The notes: generated by a model from the sequence alone, not told the origin. 34,582 nt of DNA from Anaerolineae bacterium (GCA_011174825.1 DUEZ01000023.1:1-34582), one strand, 5' to 3'; shown: positions 1 to 8,818, numbered from the stretch's first letter. A program made the numbers and translations.

Positions 1-951
1 CTCCGAATCGGCATCCTTGGCAGCGGTAGCGTCACCAACAAAGCATACCTACCTCTTCTAAGAACATGGCCACACACAAGGATCGTTGGGCTTTACGGCC
101 GCACGAAAAAGAATGTGGAAAAAATCTGTTCGGATTGGCAAATAGAATTCGGCACCACAGATTTGGAAGCCTTGATAGAGAAAAAGCCGGATGTGGCCTT
201 TGTCCTAACTTCAAGATCGTCACATGAAGCACTCACGCAGGAGCTCCTCCAAGCCAAGATTGATGTATACGTCGAAAAGCCTGCAACAGAGTCCAGTAAA
301 ACTATTCGCGCCTTATCGGATCTCGCCGATGAACTGGATCTTGTACTCATGGTTGGTTTCAACCGTCGCTATGCGTTGCTTTACCGCCAGGCGAAAGAGA
401 TCTTCAACCAACGCCCTATTCAAATGTGCATTGTCGAGAAGCACCGTCCCTCTGCTTATCACACCAGCCTGTACAATAACTACCTCGAGGACACAATCCA
501 TCAGATCGATCTATTGCGTTTCTTCTGCGGTGACGTCCAAGCTCTTCACACTTCTTTCGAAATGCACGAGGGCAAACTCATCGGAGCTTTAAGCGTCGCC
601 AAGCCTGCAGATGGTGGGCTCGCCGTTGTCCTCACCAGTCTACAGGCCGGTTCCTGGCAGGAACGAGTGACACTTCATGGCGGCTCACTCACCGTCGAGG
701 TGACGGCCTTTCGCGAGTTGATCGTGAAACATGAGGATCGGATTGAGGTGTACGGACCTGACCGATCAGGTAGATGGATTCCGGAACTGGTTGAGCGAGG
801 TTTCCACGGTGCCATCGAGCATTTCTTCCATTGTGTTCGCGAACACAAGACACCGCAGACGGATGGTTATGAAGGTTTTCGCACACAGGAATTGGTTGAG
901 GCCTTGGTCACATGTGCGGGTGAGAAGCTGGTGGTAACCCCACAATTCTAA
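1..951 (+). CDS. Gfo/Idh/MocA-family NAD(P)-dependent oxidoreductase, 5' truncated by window edge
   Basis: The reading frame is open from the first base, so the start lies outside the window. The first visible residues (LRIGILGSGSVTNKAYLPLL) form the GxGxxx Rossmann turn for NAD(P), so only a few codons are missing. The EKPAT motif, about 92 residues in, is the family's EKP catalytic/cofactor motif, and YLEDTIHQIDLLRFF replaces the usual DxGxHxxD helix, keeping the His. Family members oxidise or reduce sugars, inositols and their phosphates. The substrate cannot be told from sequence. The gene converges on the epimerase gene downstream, and a second member of the same family lies on the other strand near 5.3-6.4 kb, so it probably belongs to a sugar catabolic locus that extends to the left. 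Confidence 0.9.
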   Translation, partial: LRIGILGSGSVTNKAYLPLLRTWPHTRIVGLYGRTKKNVEKICSDWQIEFGTTDLEALIEKKPDVAFVLTSRSSHEALTQELLQAKIDVYVEKPATESSKTIRALSDLADELDLVLMVGFNRRYALLYRQAKEIFNQRPIQMCIVEKHRPSAYHTSLYNNYLEDTIHQIDLLRFFCGDVQALHTSFEMHEGKLIGALSVAKPADGGLAVVLTSLQAGSWQERVTLHGGSLTVEVTAFRELIVKHEDRIEVYGPDRSGRWIPELVERGFHGAIEHFFHCVREHKTPQTDGYEGFRTQELVEALVTCAGEKLVVTPQF

Positions 952-971
952 AATCTACCACCCTCGATTCA

Positions 972-1000
972 GTTCAGTGAGCTTATTACTGAAATTTTGG
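972..1000 (+). terminator. weak terminator-like hairpin between convergent genes
   Basis: A six-base stem (TTCAGT/ACTGAA, nine-base loop) is followed by ATTTTGG just after the oxidoreductase stop. The stem is short and the T run is interrupted, so this is only a candidate terminator. Confidence 0.25.
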
Positions 1001-1032
1001 TGTGTAAGATTCCGCATTATTTCCAGCCGGAT

Positions 1033-1911
1033 TTAACCTCTATGTTCAAGAAGACGAGTCCTTAAGTCTGGAGATCGCAGACCGAACTCCTGTTGGATTC
1101 TTTCCCAACTAACCGTCTGTGGAGCCCCTGATATTCGACGATCTCCATACTCAAACTTAAGCCCAGCGCTGATCTCTTCAACTGTTTCCCCAAGATCTAA
1201 GACACGCCATTTTTCGCTTGGTAGATGATAGATCGAATGATTTAATCTTTCTTCCTGAATGAGCGTTACCAATGCCTCAGCTACATCCAAATGATGGGCC
1301 AAAGGAAGGATCTCATTGACGGCATAGTCAATCCGCACCACGCCACCAGAATTCAGTTTATTGAAGATCTCGGCCCGCCACGCTGAGGTTAATCTTGGTA
1401 TACCGGGTCCAACGACCAAGGGTATCCTCGCCGAGACGAACTCAATGTCATACCGATCTGAAAGTGCGATTCCAAGCTTCTCGACGAACCTCTTCGTCTC
1501 TCCATAATAATCGGTGGGTTGTGGAGGGGTGCTCTCACTCACTGGCTCCGTTGAGCCGGGCTGATCCCCTATCGCGGCATATGAGCTACCAAAAATAAAG
1601 CGACGAACACCTTTTAAGCGGCACAAGTCAAGCAAATTGAATGAGCCATATACGTTTACCAAAAATGCGCGTGAAGGATCTTTGATTGCAGAACTAAAGA
1701 GAATCGCAGCTAAGTTCACGACGGCCTGAAATGGATATTCATTAAAGACCCGTTCCAAGCTATTTCTATTGGTGATGTCCACATCCAGACAGACACATTC
1801 TGGTGCATCGTCCTGCTTAATATCCAAACAAATGGTATCGAATCCCGAATCTATGAGCTTCTGGCAAAGTGAACGCCCAACAAAACCACATCCGCCTGTA
1901 ACGAGTATCAT
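1033..1911 (-). CDS. NAD-dependent sugar epimerase/dehydratase (extended SDR family)
   Basis: The protein begins MILVTGGCGFVG, the GxxGxxG NAD-binding turn at the very N-terminus. A GSSYAAIG segment supplies the catalytic Ser/Tyr region, and YYGETK is the YxxxK catalytic pair of extended short-chain dehydrogenases such as UDP-glucose 4-epimerase and GDP/TDP-sugar enzymes. At about 293 residues it is slightly shorter than GalE. An upstream start at 1962 is possible, but the chosen ATG has GAGG seven bases before it and puts the Rossmann strand at residue 2, as usual in the family. It is convergent with the oxidoreductase on its left and divergent from the TrpA-like gene on its right. The exact nucleotide-sugar or sugar substrate is unknown. 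Confidence 0.9.
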   Translation of the reverse strand: MILVTGGCGFVGRSLCQKLIDSGFDTICLDIKQDDAPECVCLDVDITNRNSLERVFNEYPFQAVVNLAAILFSSAIKDPSRAFLVNVYGSFNLLDLCRLKGVRRFIFGSSYAAIGDQPGSTEPVSESTPPQPTDYYGETKRFVEKLGIALSDRYDIEFVSARIPLVVGPGIPRLTSAWRAEIFNKLNSGGVVRIDYAVNEILPLAHHLDVAEALVTLIQEERLNHSIYHLPSEKWRVLDLGETVEEISAGLKFEYGDRRISGAPQTVSWERIQQEFGLRSPDLRTRLLEHRG

Positions 1912-2091
1912 ATAAATGCCTCGTTTCGCTGGTTCGAGGATCGATCGCACTCCAACAGGCAACGTCTGAGGAACGAGAATGGATCTCGTCCTATAATTCC
2001 CATGGAAAAGCAGGAATGATCGATGATCAGATTCTGGAATCGATGTATCATCCTACCTTCAGCAAAGATAAATACACAAGCTTATTCCAAC

Positions 2092-2120
2092 AAGACACTA
2101 TAGCACATCACGCCTATAAT
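2092..2120 (+). promoter_or_regulatory. candidate sigma70-type promoter upstream of the TrpA-like gene
   Basis: A perfect TATAAT at 2115-2120 is preceded, 17 bases upstream, by AAGACA (four of six matches to TTGACA). It lies about 70 bases before the TrpA-like start, in the divergent gap with the epimerase. This is inferred from the motif only. Confidence 0.45.
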
Positions 2121-2190
2121 GGTGATGAATACAAAGGTGCTTGATCTCACATAAAATTACACTCGAGGAGTAGGAAGGGACAAATCCACC

Positions 2191-2991
2191 ATGAATAGGA
2201 TAGATATCAGAATAGAAGCTGTCCTTGAAAGAGGCGAAAAGTTCTTATGCGGTGTCCTCCCCTTGGGAGACCCGGATCTCACAACGTCAAGAAAAATCCT
2301 CGAGATCTTCCTCCAATCAGGCGTTGACATCGTAGAATTGATGTTACCGAGTCAAGATCCCTACTTCGATAGCCAACCCATTGCTGAATCGAATCGACGT
2401 GCGTTAACGGCTCAATCGGATTATCGGATGTATTTCAAAGCCATTGCCGAAATTCGCAAAGATTATCCAGATGAACCTTTTGAAGTCATGACTTATTCCG
2501 ATGTCGTGAAGAATGTTGGTCCCTCACAATTCGTCAATAGCCTTCGTGAGGCAGAAGTGGATGCCCATTTGCTTGCTGATGCAACTGCGATCGCACCGGA
2601 TGTCATTCATGATATGGATCCGCTGCTTGAAGACGCGGCGATTTATCGCATTCGGTTCATGCCACATCCCTTCCAAGAGAACCTCTTGGAGGATATAAAA
2701 CAATATGCCCGTGGTTTCATGATTCTACAATCGATCGCCGATGAAGCAGGCGATCGCATGAATGTTGCCGAAGGGAATCGGGAATTAATCACCAAGATCC
2801 GCGCCACGGGCACACATGCAGCGATCATGCTGGGCTATGGGATCAACAATCCAGCCAGAGCCAAGGAGGCGGTAAAAGTAGACCCTGATGGCATGATCGT
2901 CGGCACGGCTATAATCGAAAGAATTGCTGCTGGAGACTACAGCGGCCTGTCTGAATTGATCCGGGGAATCAAGGACGCCATGATACCCTAA
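2191..2991 (+). CDS. TrpA-family (tryptophan synthase alpha-like) TIM-barrel protein, no TrpB nearby
   Basis: The 266-residue length and fold signatures match tryptophan synthase alpha subunits: GDPDL at 26-30, VELMLPSQDPYFD at 48-60, GYGINNP and VGTAI near the C-terminus (the phosphate-binding loops of the barrel). The two acid residues needed for indole-glycerol-phosphate cleavage in Salmonella TrpA, Glu49 and Asp60, are present at exactly those positions. However, the catalytic loop 6 (usually SRxGVTG) reads SIADEAGDRMN, and the usual FSDP reads SQDP. No trpB or other trp gene is in the window. The neighbours are sugar oxidoreductases and a creatininase homologue, so a lyase or aldolase-type reaction on another phosphorylated substrate is as likely as tryptophan synthesis. 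The start has AGGAAGGG about 12 bases upstream. Confidence 0.85.
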   Translation: MNRIDIRIEAVLERGEKFLCGVLPLGDPDLTTSRKILEIFLQSGVDIVELMLPSQDPYFDSQPIAESNRRALTAQSDYRMYFKAIAEIRKDYPDEPFEVMTYSDVVKNVGPSQFVNSLREAEVDAHLLADATAIAPDVIHDMDPLLEDAAIYRIRFMPHPFQENLLEDIKQYARGFMILQSIADEAGDRMNVAEGNRELITKIRATGTHAAIMLGYGINNPARAKEAVKVDPDGMIVGTAIIERIAAGDYSGLSELIRGIKDAMIP

Positions 2992-3254
2992 GGCTGCTCA
3001 AACTTTTATTAAAATTTCGAGTATTGTCGGTAATATTTTATAGGATCAATCCAACCCTCATGACCGCACGACCTTCTCAAATGCTATCCATCGAGGTGTG
3101 AACAGCATACCTGGCTAACTTATCAACCAATAAGCAACCAGGTGAAAATAGATAGACAACTCTCCAGACCCACAGATCTGTGATCTCAGCTTGGTCAAGA
3201 TCGGGTCAGAAACTAATCAGGTGATAGATATTCAACAAAGGAGGCATCGGTTCA

Positions 3255-4004
3255 ATGAAAAGTGAAAAAGTGATGAGGCATTTCGAGATGAGTTGGCCAG
3301 AGTTTGAGATCCTTGCTAAGAAAACCAACTATGCCATTTTGCCTGTTGGAGCGATCGAGCAGCATGGCCCTCACCTACCCATGGGAACAGATGTAATCAT
3401 AGGCGAGTATCTGACCGAGAGATTGGCAATGGCCACCGGGGCAATATTGCTCCATAGTTTGGCTTACACGCCCTCCTTTTCCTGCCGTTATTACCCCGGA
3501 ACGGTGCGGGTTTCTGACGAAACCTTCACCAGTGAATTGGTCGAAATCGCTGAGTCCCTGTACCTGCATGGGATCGAAACCATCTACGTCTATCTCGCAC
3601 ACCTCGGTGCTGCGGCGGCGTGCAAAGCGGCGGAGCGGAAATTATTACTTACATCCAAAGCACGTTTGATAAATCTCCTCTTGCCTGGATACCAAGAAGC
3701 GTTAGGTAAATTCTGCCGCTCAGAAAGGTGGCACCCTATCTACGTGCATGCTGAAGAATATGAAACCTCTGCCCTCTTAGCGATCCGTCCTGACCTTGTC
3801 GACATGACCAAGGCGGTCAAGGAGTACCCTGAAATCGACCCCTTGTTGGGTTCAATCTCCATCCCCTGGAATGAGTTCTCGGCAAGTGGTGTAATTGGCG
3901 ACGCGACTGTTGCGACTGCCGAAACTGGTCAAGCCATCCTTGACTATATTTACGAAAAATCCCTGGAAGTCATCCGGATTCACCAGGATTCTTTAGAACC
4001 ATAG
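3255..4004 (+). CDS. creatininase-family metal-dependent amidohydrolase, altered signature
   Basis: The ILPVGAIEQHGPHLPMGTD stretch (residues 28-46) is the hallmark of the creatininase superfamily and supplies putative metal ligands Glu35, His37 and Asp46. The second hallmark, normally NGHGGN, reads LAHLGA (115-120), which keeps the His but loses both Asn residues. Further on, HAEEYETS (165-172) matches the family's HAGExETS motif. The length of 249 residues is typical. Family members include creatininase, the mycofactocin MftE peptidase and the flavin/F420-type formamide hydrolases. Here the target is unknown and no mycofactocin genes are present. The ATG has a strong AAAGGAGG about ten bases upstream. 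It is co-directional with the TrpA-like gene, but 263 bases separate them. Confidence 0.88.
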   Translation: MKSEKVMRHFEMSWPEFEILAKKTNYAILPVGAIEQHGPHLPMGTDVIIGEYLTERLAMATGAILLHSLAYTPSFSCRYYPGTVRVSDETFTSELVEIAESLYLHGIETIYVYLAHLGAAAACKAAERKLLLTSKARLINLLLPGYQEALGKFCRSERWHPIYVHAEEYETSALLAIRPDLVDMTKAVKEYPEIDPLLGSISIPWNEFSASGVIGDATVATAETGQAILDYIYEKSLEVIRIHQDSLEP

Positions 4005-4130
4005 GTAAGGAGTCCTGATTAAATATACGAAAAACAATGAAGCTAATTGGGAAATAACCAATGAAACGACAAGGGGGCATTAATACTGATGTTATGCCAT
4101 TCAACCATTGAACAAGACCAGATTAAACGC

Positions 4131-5144
4131 TTACAACTTCCCCTCCGCCACCTCCACCAAGGTTTGCAGATTCTCGATCGGTGTCGTTAGTGGGACTGCA
4201 CACTCCGGAGATAAAATCTGGACCCCCCCTTCAATCGCTTCATGACACGCCTCAGCCACTTGCTCAGGCGTACCCACCAACAACACTTCGGGGTTGTTGA
4301 TATTGCCGATGAGGGTCATCTCGCCCACTGCTATAGAGACGGCCTGGTCTACATTGACCTGCGATTCGAAGTGATAACAATCGATACCTGTTTCCACGAA
4401 ATACCTTAACCTATCCGTCGTGTCGCCACAACAGTGGAGAATGGTCGGGCAACCAATCTCTTCGATGATCTCCTGATGAATAGGGAGCAGAAGATCACGA
4501 TACATAAATGGCGAGACCATACCTCCCGTCGCATGGTCGGCCAGACAGATGACGTCCGCACCGGCTTGCATTTGGGCGATAGCAAAGTCAATCGTGACGG
4601 ATTTTAGGATTTCTAGGGATCGTCGGGCTCTCGCCGGTTCTTGAAGCGTACTGATCAAGAAGTTTTCCACACCCATCATGTGATAAGACAACGTCCAAGG
4701 ACCCATCACCTTTCCAACGACGATGACTCTCTCCCCATAAGCCTTACGCAAGTACTCCAGCGCATCGAGAACGACCTGAACCGCCGGTGCTTCGATCCAC
4801 CCCTTTGGAATACGAAACTCTTGCATTTCCGCAAATGGGTGTGTCTTTACAGTCGGCATCAAATCTGGCGCCCCCCAATCCACCTCACATCCTAAGGCCG
4901 ACGCTTCCTGGGTGACACTCGCGATCGGCATCACGGTGTCATATCCTAAGACCTCATAACTTACCGTGGCTAATCGTGCCATTGTTTCAGAGTTTAGGTG
5001 AGCCTCAGGGAACCACGCTTGAGCGATTTCCATCAATTCGACAGTGATCACCGAAACGACGTTACCCACAGGGACCCTGTCAACCTTTCCTCCGAGCATG
5101 GCCGTGAGGAACCGTCGTTTTGGGGACATAGGCGGTTTTGACAT
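4131..5144 (-). CDS. UroD-fold corrinoid/cobamide methyltransferase (MtaA/MtbA/CmuA-like)
   Basis: Members of this family share the uroporphyrinogen decarboxylase fold but move methyl groups between corrinoid proteins and a thiol or pterin acceptor. The zinc-binding set of that branch is visible: LHCCGD gives His237 and Cys239, and LSPEC gives Cys315, matching the HxC...C layout of methanogen MtbA/MtaA. True UroD lacks it. Starting at the ATG preceded by GGAGG (11 bases) gives 337 residues and the usual short lead into KRRFLTAMLGG. An in-frame extension to 5240 exists but has only a poor ribosome site. It follows the Gfo/Idh/MocA gene on the same strand and is probably cotranscribed. The MttB/MttC genes at 28-32 kb lack a dedicated second methyltransferase, so this protein is a candidate partner. 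Confidence 0.85.
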   Translation of the reverse strand: MSKPPMSPKRRFLTAMLGGKVDRVPVGNVVSVITVELMEIAQAWFPEAHLNSETMARLATVSYEVLGYDTVMPIASVTQEASALGCEVDWGAPDLMPTVKTHPFAEMQEFRIPKGWIEAPAVQVVLDALEYLRKAYGERVIVVGKVMGPWTLSYHMMGVENFLISTLQEPARARRSLEILKSVTIDFAIAQMQAGADVICLADHATGGMVSPFMYRDLLLPIHQEIIEEIGCPTILHCCGDTTDRLRYFVETGIDCYHFESQVNVDQAVSIAVGEMTLIGNINNPEVLLVGTPEQVAEACHEAIEGGVQILSPECAVPLTTPIENLQTLVEVAEGKL

Positions 5145-5254
5145 GATCCTAACATCCTCCGTACTGATCGAGCGCATCTTGCGAAAAGCGAGCTTCAGAG
5201 ATGAAAGATAGGTCTCCGCATACCTTCTATCTAAAGGCATCTCTTAGAGCGATG

Positions 5255-6397
5255 TCATGACTCTAGGGGTAGATTAATACGCTCTCCACCTCTTGCTGCC
5301 GAGCGATACGATGCCTCGAGAACCTCCTGTGTCGCCAAACCGACCTCAAAATCGATCGTCGAAGGTTTTCCCTCGGAGACACACAACATGAAGTCGTATG
5401 CTGAGGCGAGATGGGCATCTGACATTAACCCCTGAGATAATTTTGCGCTTGGCCAAATTTGCGTGAGCGGACGGTCGCCATGGAATTCGTGAACATCGAT
5501 CGCACCTGAGCTCCACTTCTTACGATCAAGATCATAATAACGGACGAGGTTGGGCTGGCTGATATGAAAGATCAACGCCCCTTGACTGCCGTATATTTCG
5601 AGGGCGGTCTCTTCGGCAGCACCAGCGGCCATGCGTGTAACCTCCAACACACCCACCTCCCCGCTCTCAAGTCCCATAGTGCAGAGGGTCCAATCATCCA
5701 CATCCACCTCTTCGCGCTCGGATGCCCCACGTGAAGTGGGACGGGAAGAGATATAGGTCCTCGTTGCAGCTTGGACCCAAGCCACGTTCCCTATAAGGTA
5801 ATGGATGAGGTCGATTAAGTGCGCGCCCAGATCCGCGAAGACACCGCCCCCAGATTGCGAATGACGTAAACGCCAAGACATCGGGCGTTCAGGATCAAGG
5901 TATCCACTATGGAACATGTGGCCCCGGAAGTTAAGGATCTCACCTATCCTGCCTGCCTCGAGCAAGGCCTTCATTTGACGCACAGCCGGTACATATCGCA
6001 GGACAAAGGCCACATGGGTCAGAATACCAGCTTCCCTCGCCATCTGAGCCATGGCTCGAGCCTCTGCGAGATTCATGGCAAGGGGTTTCTCACAATAGAT
6101 ATGAAGTTTCCGCTGTGCCGCCTGCTCTACTTGTTCCATATGCAACACATTAGGTGTACATATGTCCACAATATCCAGGGGATGGCTGAAGAACTCCTCC
6201 GGATTCGTCGTCCGGATGTCAAAACCAAAATCGTCCATGAGTTTGACCTCGGTCCCCAACCCTGAACGCAGCACAGCAGCTAAATTTGCGGTCACTGGTG
6301 GATCGCTGAGGCAAAGCGGAATATTACGATAAGCTGCCGCATGAATCTTGCCAATATATCCCAATCCGATTAAACCGATGTTTAGCGAGTTCGTCAT
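5255..6397 (-). CDS. Gfo/Idh/MocA-family NAD(P)-dependent oxidoreductase
   Basis: The N-terminus IGLIGLGYIGKIHA (7-20) is the dinucleotide-binding turn. YCEKPLA (101-107) is the EKP motif, and GVFADLGAHLIDLIHYLIG carries the conserved DxGxHxxD catalytic helix in full, unlike the paralogue at the left edge. At 380 residues it has a complete C-terminal alpha/beta substrate domain. Family members act on inositol, glucose-fructose, hexosamine or sugar-phosphate substrates. The start is well supported by GAGGAG nine bases upstream. It is the first gene of a likely two-gene unit with the UroD-fold methyltransferase, with NagA ending about 255 bases upstream behind a terminator. Confidence 0.93.
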   Translation of the reverse strand: MTNSLNIGLIGLGYIGKIHAAAYRNIPLCLSDPPVTANLAAVLRSGLGTEVKLMDDFGFDIRTTNPEEFFSHPLDIVDICTPNVLHMEQVEQAAQRKLHIYCEKPLAMNLAEARAMAQMAREAGILTHVAFVLRYVPAVRQMKALLEAGRIGEILNFRGHMFHSGYLDPERPMSWRLRHSQSGGGVFADLGAHLIDLIHYLIGNVAWVQAATRTYISSRPTSRGASEREEVDVDDWTLCTMGLESGEVGVLEVTRMAAGAAEETALEIYGSQGALIFHISQPNLVRYYDLDRKKWSSGAIDVHEFHGDRPLTQIWPSAKLSQGLMSDAHLASAYDFMLCVSEGKPSTIDFEVGLATQEVLEASYRSAARGGERINLPLES

Positions 6398-6585
6398 TTT
6401 GTTTATCTCCTCACATTAACATGTTCCCATAGACACAATATTACCGAATATCGTCCGTTGACCTCAAGCACGACATGCTCCTTCACCATGACTTGGGCAT
6501 CAAACAGGCAATTCCTGATCCATCATAAGGGGTCAACAATGGCAAAGTAGAAACCTCGCAATAGGTATAGTGAGTGACTACTTAG

Positions 6586-6622
6586 AAAAAAGCCAGAGGG
6601 TAGAAGCAACCCTCCAGCTTTT
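6586..6622 (-). terminator. rho-independent terminator of nagA
   Basis: On the minus strand a 14-base-pair stem, all pairs formed if two G-U wobbles are allowed, closes a 7-base loop and ends in a run of six T. It starts about 30 bases after the nagA stop. This separates nagA from the oxidoreductase gene downstream. Confidence 0.85.
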
Positions 6623-6652
6623 GCATCGCTTATACTCGTCCAAATCACATGT

Positions 6653-7822
6653 TTAAAGGTTCTGGTAAACAATCTTACCTTTGACCATCGTGAGGAAGAC
6701 ATTGACATCTTTATCGATTACGGTCAAGCTCGCATCCTTACCCTTTGCTACCGTCCCGAGTCTATCTACGAAACCCATCACTCGAGCTGGGTTCAATGTT
6801 GCCATTTGGACTGCATGATTCAGTGACACTCCCACTTCTCGCACTGCGTTTCCTACACATTGACTGAGCAGCGCAGTGCTCCCAGCAAGTGTACCATCTT
6901 CCAACGTCGCTCTCCCACTCTTGACCGTGACCTCGTGACCTACCAGGTCATAGACTCCGTCATCCAGCCCGGCACCGGGCATGGCATCGGTGATCAAAAC
7001 CACCCGGTCAACACCAACAGATCTCACCAGGATCTTCATCGCACCGGGGTGGACATGGATCAGATCTGCGATCAACTCCGCAGTGACGTCATCCGATGCC
7101 AAAACCGCTCCGAACACCCCTGGCGCGCGATGTTCAAATCCACGTTGGGCATTGAAGGTATGGGTTACATGGTTCCAATTGTCTCGCAGCGCGGCGCTAG
7201 CAGTTTCGAAATCCGTATTGGTATGCCCCATAGCCACAACCACCCCAGCTTCTCTGAATTTAGACGCTACTTCCTCTGCACCAGGTAATTCCGGGGCCAG
7301 TGTCACTTGACGGATCCAACCACGCCCTGCATTGAGAAACGCCTCGGTCTCACCGAGATCCGGTTCCCGCAACCAAGCTGGATTGAAAGCCCCCTTCTTC
7401 TCACGACTGAGGAAGGGACCCTCGAGATGAAGACCCAAAGGCTCAGCCCCTGGCATCTCTTTACCAAAAAGCTCAGCGTAGATTTCAATGATAGCCGTTA
7501 GAAGCTCTGCGTCAGGGGCTGCTATGGAGAGCAGGAATCCCGTAACGCCGGTTTGAGCAACCCACTCTGAGTACTTTCTTAAATCATCTTCCATCTCATT
7601 AGGCATACCAAAGACGATGCCACGTCCACCATGGACATGAACATCGATGAAGCCGGGGGTCACCACATATCCGTTAAGATCTAACTGACGACCATCAACA
7701 TGAGGAACATCCTCCATCGGGCCGACATAGGTTATCTTCCCCTCATCAGAGACAACAACCGCGCTGTCTTCAAGTAGCTTCTTAGGTGTAAGAACTGTCG
7801 TATTGATCAAAGATGTGGCCAT
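6653..7822 (-). CDS. nagA: N-acetylglucosamine-6-phosphate deacetylase (NagA/AgaA family)
   Basis: This amidohydrolase removes the acetyl group from N-acetylhexosamine 6-phosphate in the cytoplasm, giving hexosamine 6-phosphate and acetate. Visible motifs are GFIDVHVHGG (58-66, His62/His64), LHLEGPF (131-137, metal ligand Glu134), MGHTNT (His200), HTFNA (His221), LIHVHP (substrate-binding His256/258) and LITDAM with the catalytic Asp279. The length of 389 residues is standard. Sequence alone does not separate GlcNAc-6-P from GalNAc-6-P activity. The ATG has GGAGG nine bases upstream. The gene is monocistronic, ended by a clear hairpin. It fits the PTS components at 12.7-16.2 kb and the AgaS/NagB-II-like protein at 18.7 kb as the middle step of amino-sugar breakdown. 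Confidence 0.93.
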   Translation of the reverse strand: MATSLINTTVLTPKKLLEDSAVVVSDEGKITYVGPMEDVPHVDGRQLDLNGYVVTPGFIDVHVHGGRGIVFGMPNEMEDDLRKYSEWVAQTGVTGFLLSIAAPDAELLTAIIEIYAELFGKEMPGAEPLGLHLEGPFLSREKKGAFNPAWLREPDLGETEAFLNAGRGWIRQVTLAPELPGAEEVASKFREAGVVVAMGHTNTDFETASAALRDNWNHVTHTFNAQRGFEHRAPGVFGAVLASDDVTAELIADLIHVHPGAMKILVRSVGVDRVVLITDAMPGAGLDDGVYDLVGHEVTVKSGRATLEDGTLAGSTALLSQCVGNAVREVGVSLNHAVQMATLNPARVMGFVDRLGTVAKGKDASLTVIDKDVNVFLTMVKGKIVYQNL

Positions 7823-8168
7823 GAATACCTACCTCCTATAGTTCATGATCCGATCCTGCACCATCTACACGCAGGGCATCCGCTCACTCAATCGGGTTCA
7901 GTTTGGGTAACGCATGCATCATAATCCTCACGTCTCCTCACTGTCAAGCATACCATTCATAAGACCAAAGTTCCTTCAAAACGTACGCTGGTTTGACCTT
8001 TGAATCGACGGGAGGCAATAATCCCGCTTTCAATCCAAGTCAAGGGATAGCCGCGTATCTAAACCATTTAATCCTCAAATGCTTCTGTGATGTGGTTTAA
8101 TCATCTCAAGGATGGTTGATCCCGTTCAACAACAAACATGCTATTACTAAAAAGAGGGAGCAGATGTT
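7823..8168. other. divergent intergenic region, nagA / membrane protein
   Basis: This 346-base gap between two diverging genes must hold promoters for both, but I see no convincing -35/-10 pair and no hairpin. The only clear signals are the ribosome sites at its two ends. Confidence 0.5.
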
Positions 8169-8780
8169 ATGGCTCGAAAGAGGTCAAACGCTCGAATCAG
8201 GCAAGGTCAAGACCTCGCCAGAAAAATCTTTGATCGAAAAATTAGCGAATTGGAATCTCTAAGCGAAGAAGAAAAAGCCAAGCTCCGCGGAGAATTTCCG
8301 CTTCTCTCACAAGCCGAATTCGAAGACGTCATCCGTCAGACTATTGAAGCCAAAAGTTATCACCAAGAAGTCGTAGGCTGGCATGCGGTACCCTCCGACA
8401 TCGCCGTGCTGATCCTTGTTATCCTAACTGCGATTTTCGATCTACGAATAGGGGTTATCGCCTGCATCGCGGCTCTGGTGTTCTTTGAGAGCATCTTCCA
8501 ATTCTATTTCAATCGGGACCTCTACCGTCCCCTCAGCACCTTGGTATGGCTGACCTATCCAGCTTACCTGGTATTCGCTTATCTTCTCTACCGTGAAGGG
8601 TTCGAGGTCCTATGGATTGCCGTAGGGGTGATCCTGGCTTTCCTTGGCACAAATTATCTAGGCCCTTTAGCTCGCATCCCTGTGCGCATGATTTTAGAAA
8701 ACCGAGCGAGGGGGATCCAAGAAGCAGCCAAGATAAGAGCGGAACGGGAAAAGGAGCCTGGTACGACGAAGAAAGATTGA
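8169..8780 (+). CDS. hypothetical membrane protein with charged N-terminal helix
   Basis: I do not recognise a family. The 203-residue protein has a strongly charged, helical, Glu/Lys-rich N-terminal 75 residues, then about four hydrophobic segments (roughly 75-95, 96-112, 120-140 and 145-165), then a basic and acidic C-terminal tail ending KEPGTTKKD. It therefore probably sits in the membrane with both charged ends in the cytoplasm. The start is an ATG with GGGAG about nine bases upstream. It stands alone on the plus strand between two minus-strand operons, followed by 470 bases of dispersed repeats, so context gives no function. Confidence 0.75.
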   Translation: MARKRSNARIRQGQDLARKIFDRKISELESLSEEEKAKLRGEFPLLSQAEFEDVIRQTIEAKSYHQEVVGWHAVPSDIAVLILVILTAIFDLRIGVIACIAALVFFESIFQFYFNRDLYRPLSTLVWLTYPAYLVFAYLLYREGFEVLWIAVGVILAFLGTNYLGPLARIPVRMILENRARGIQEAAKIRAEREKEPGTTKKD

Positions 8781-8818
8781 CCATCAGAGCACGTATCCAT
8801 TGGTATCTTCCAAATGAT

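Noticed and set aside
2191-2991. Tryptophan biosynthesis operon
   Set aside because: Only a TrpA-like gene is present; no trpB, trpC, trpD or trpE lies in the window and the catalytic loop differs.
6860-7288. 142-residue plus-strand frame antisense to nagA
   Set aside because: It lies entirely inside a well-supported NagA gene, has no ribosome site and has no recognisable motif.
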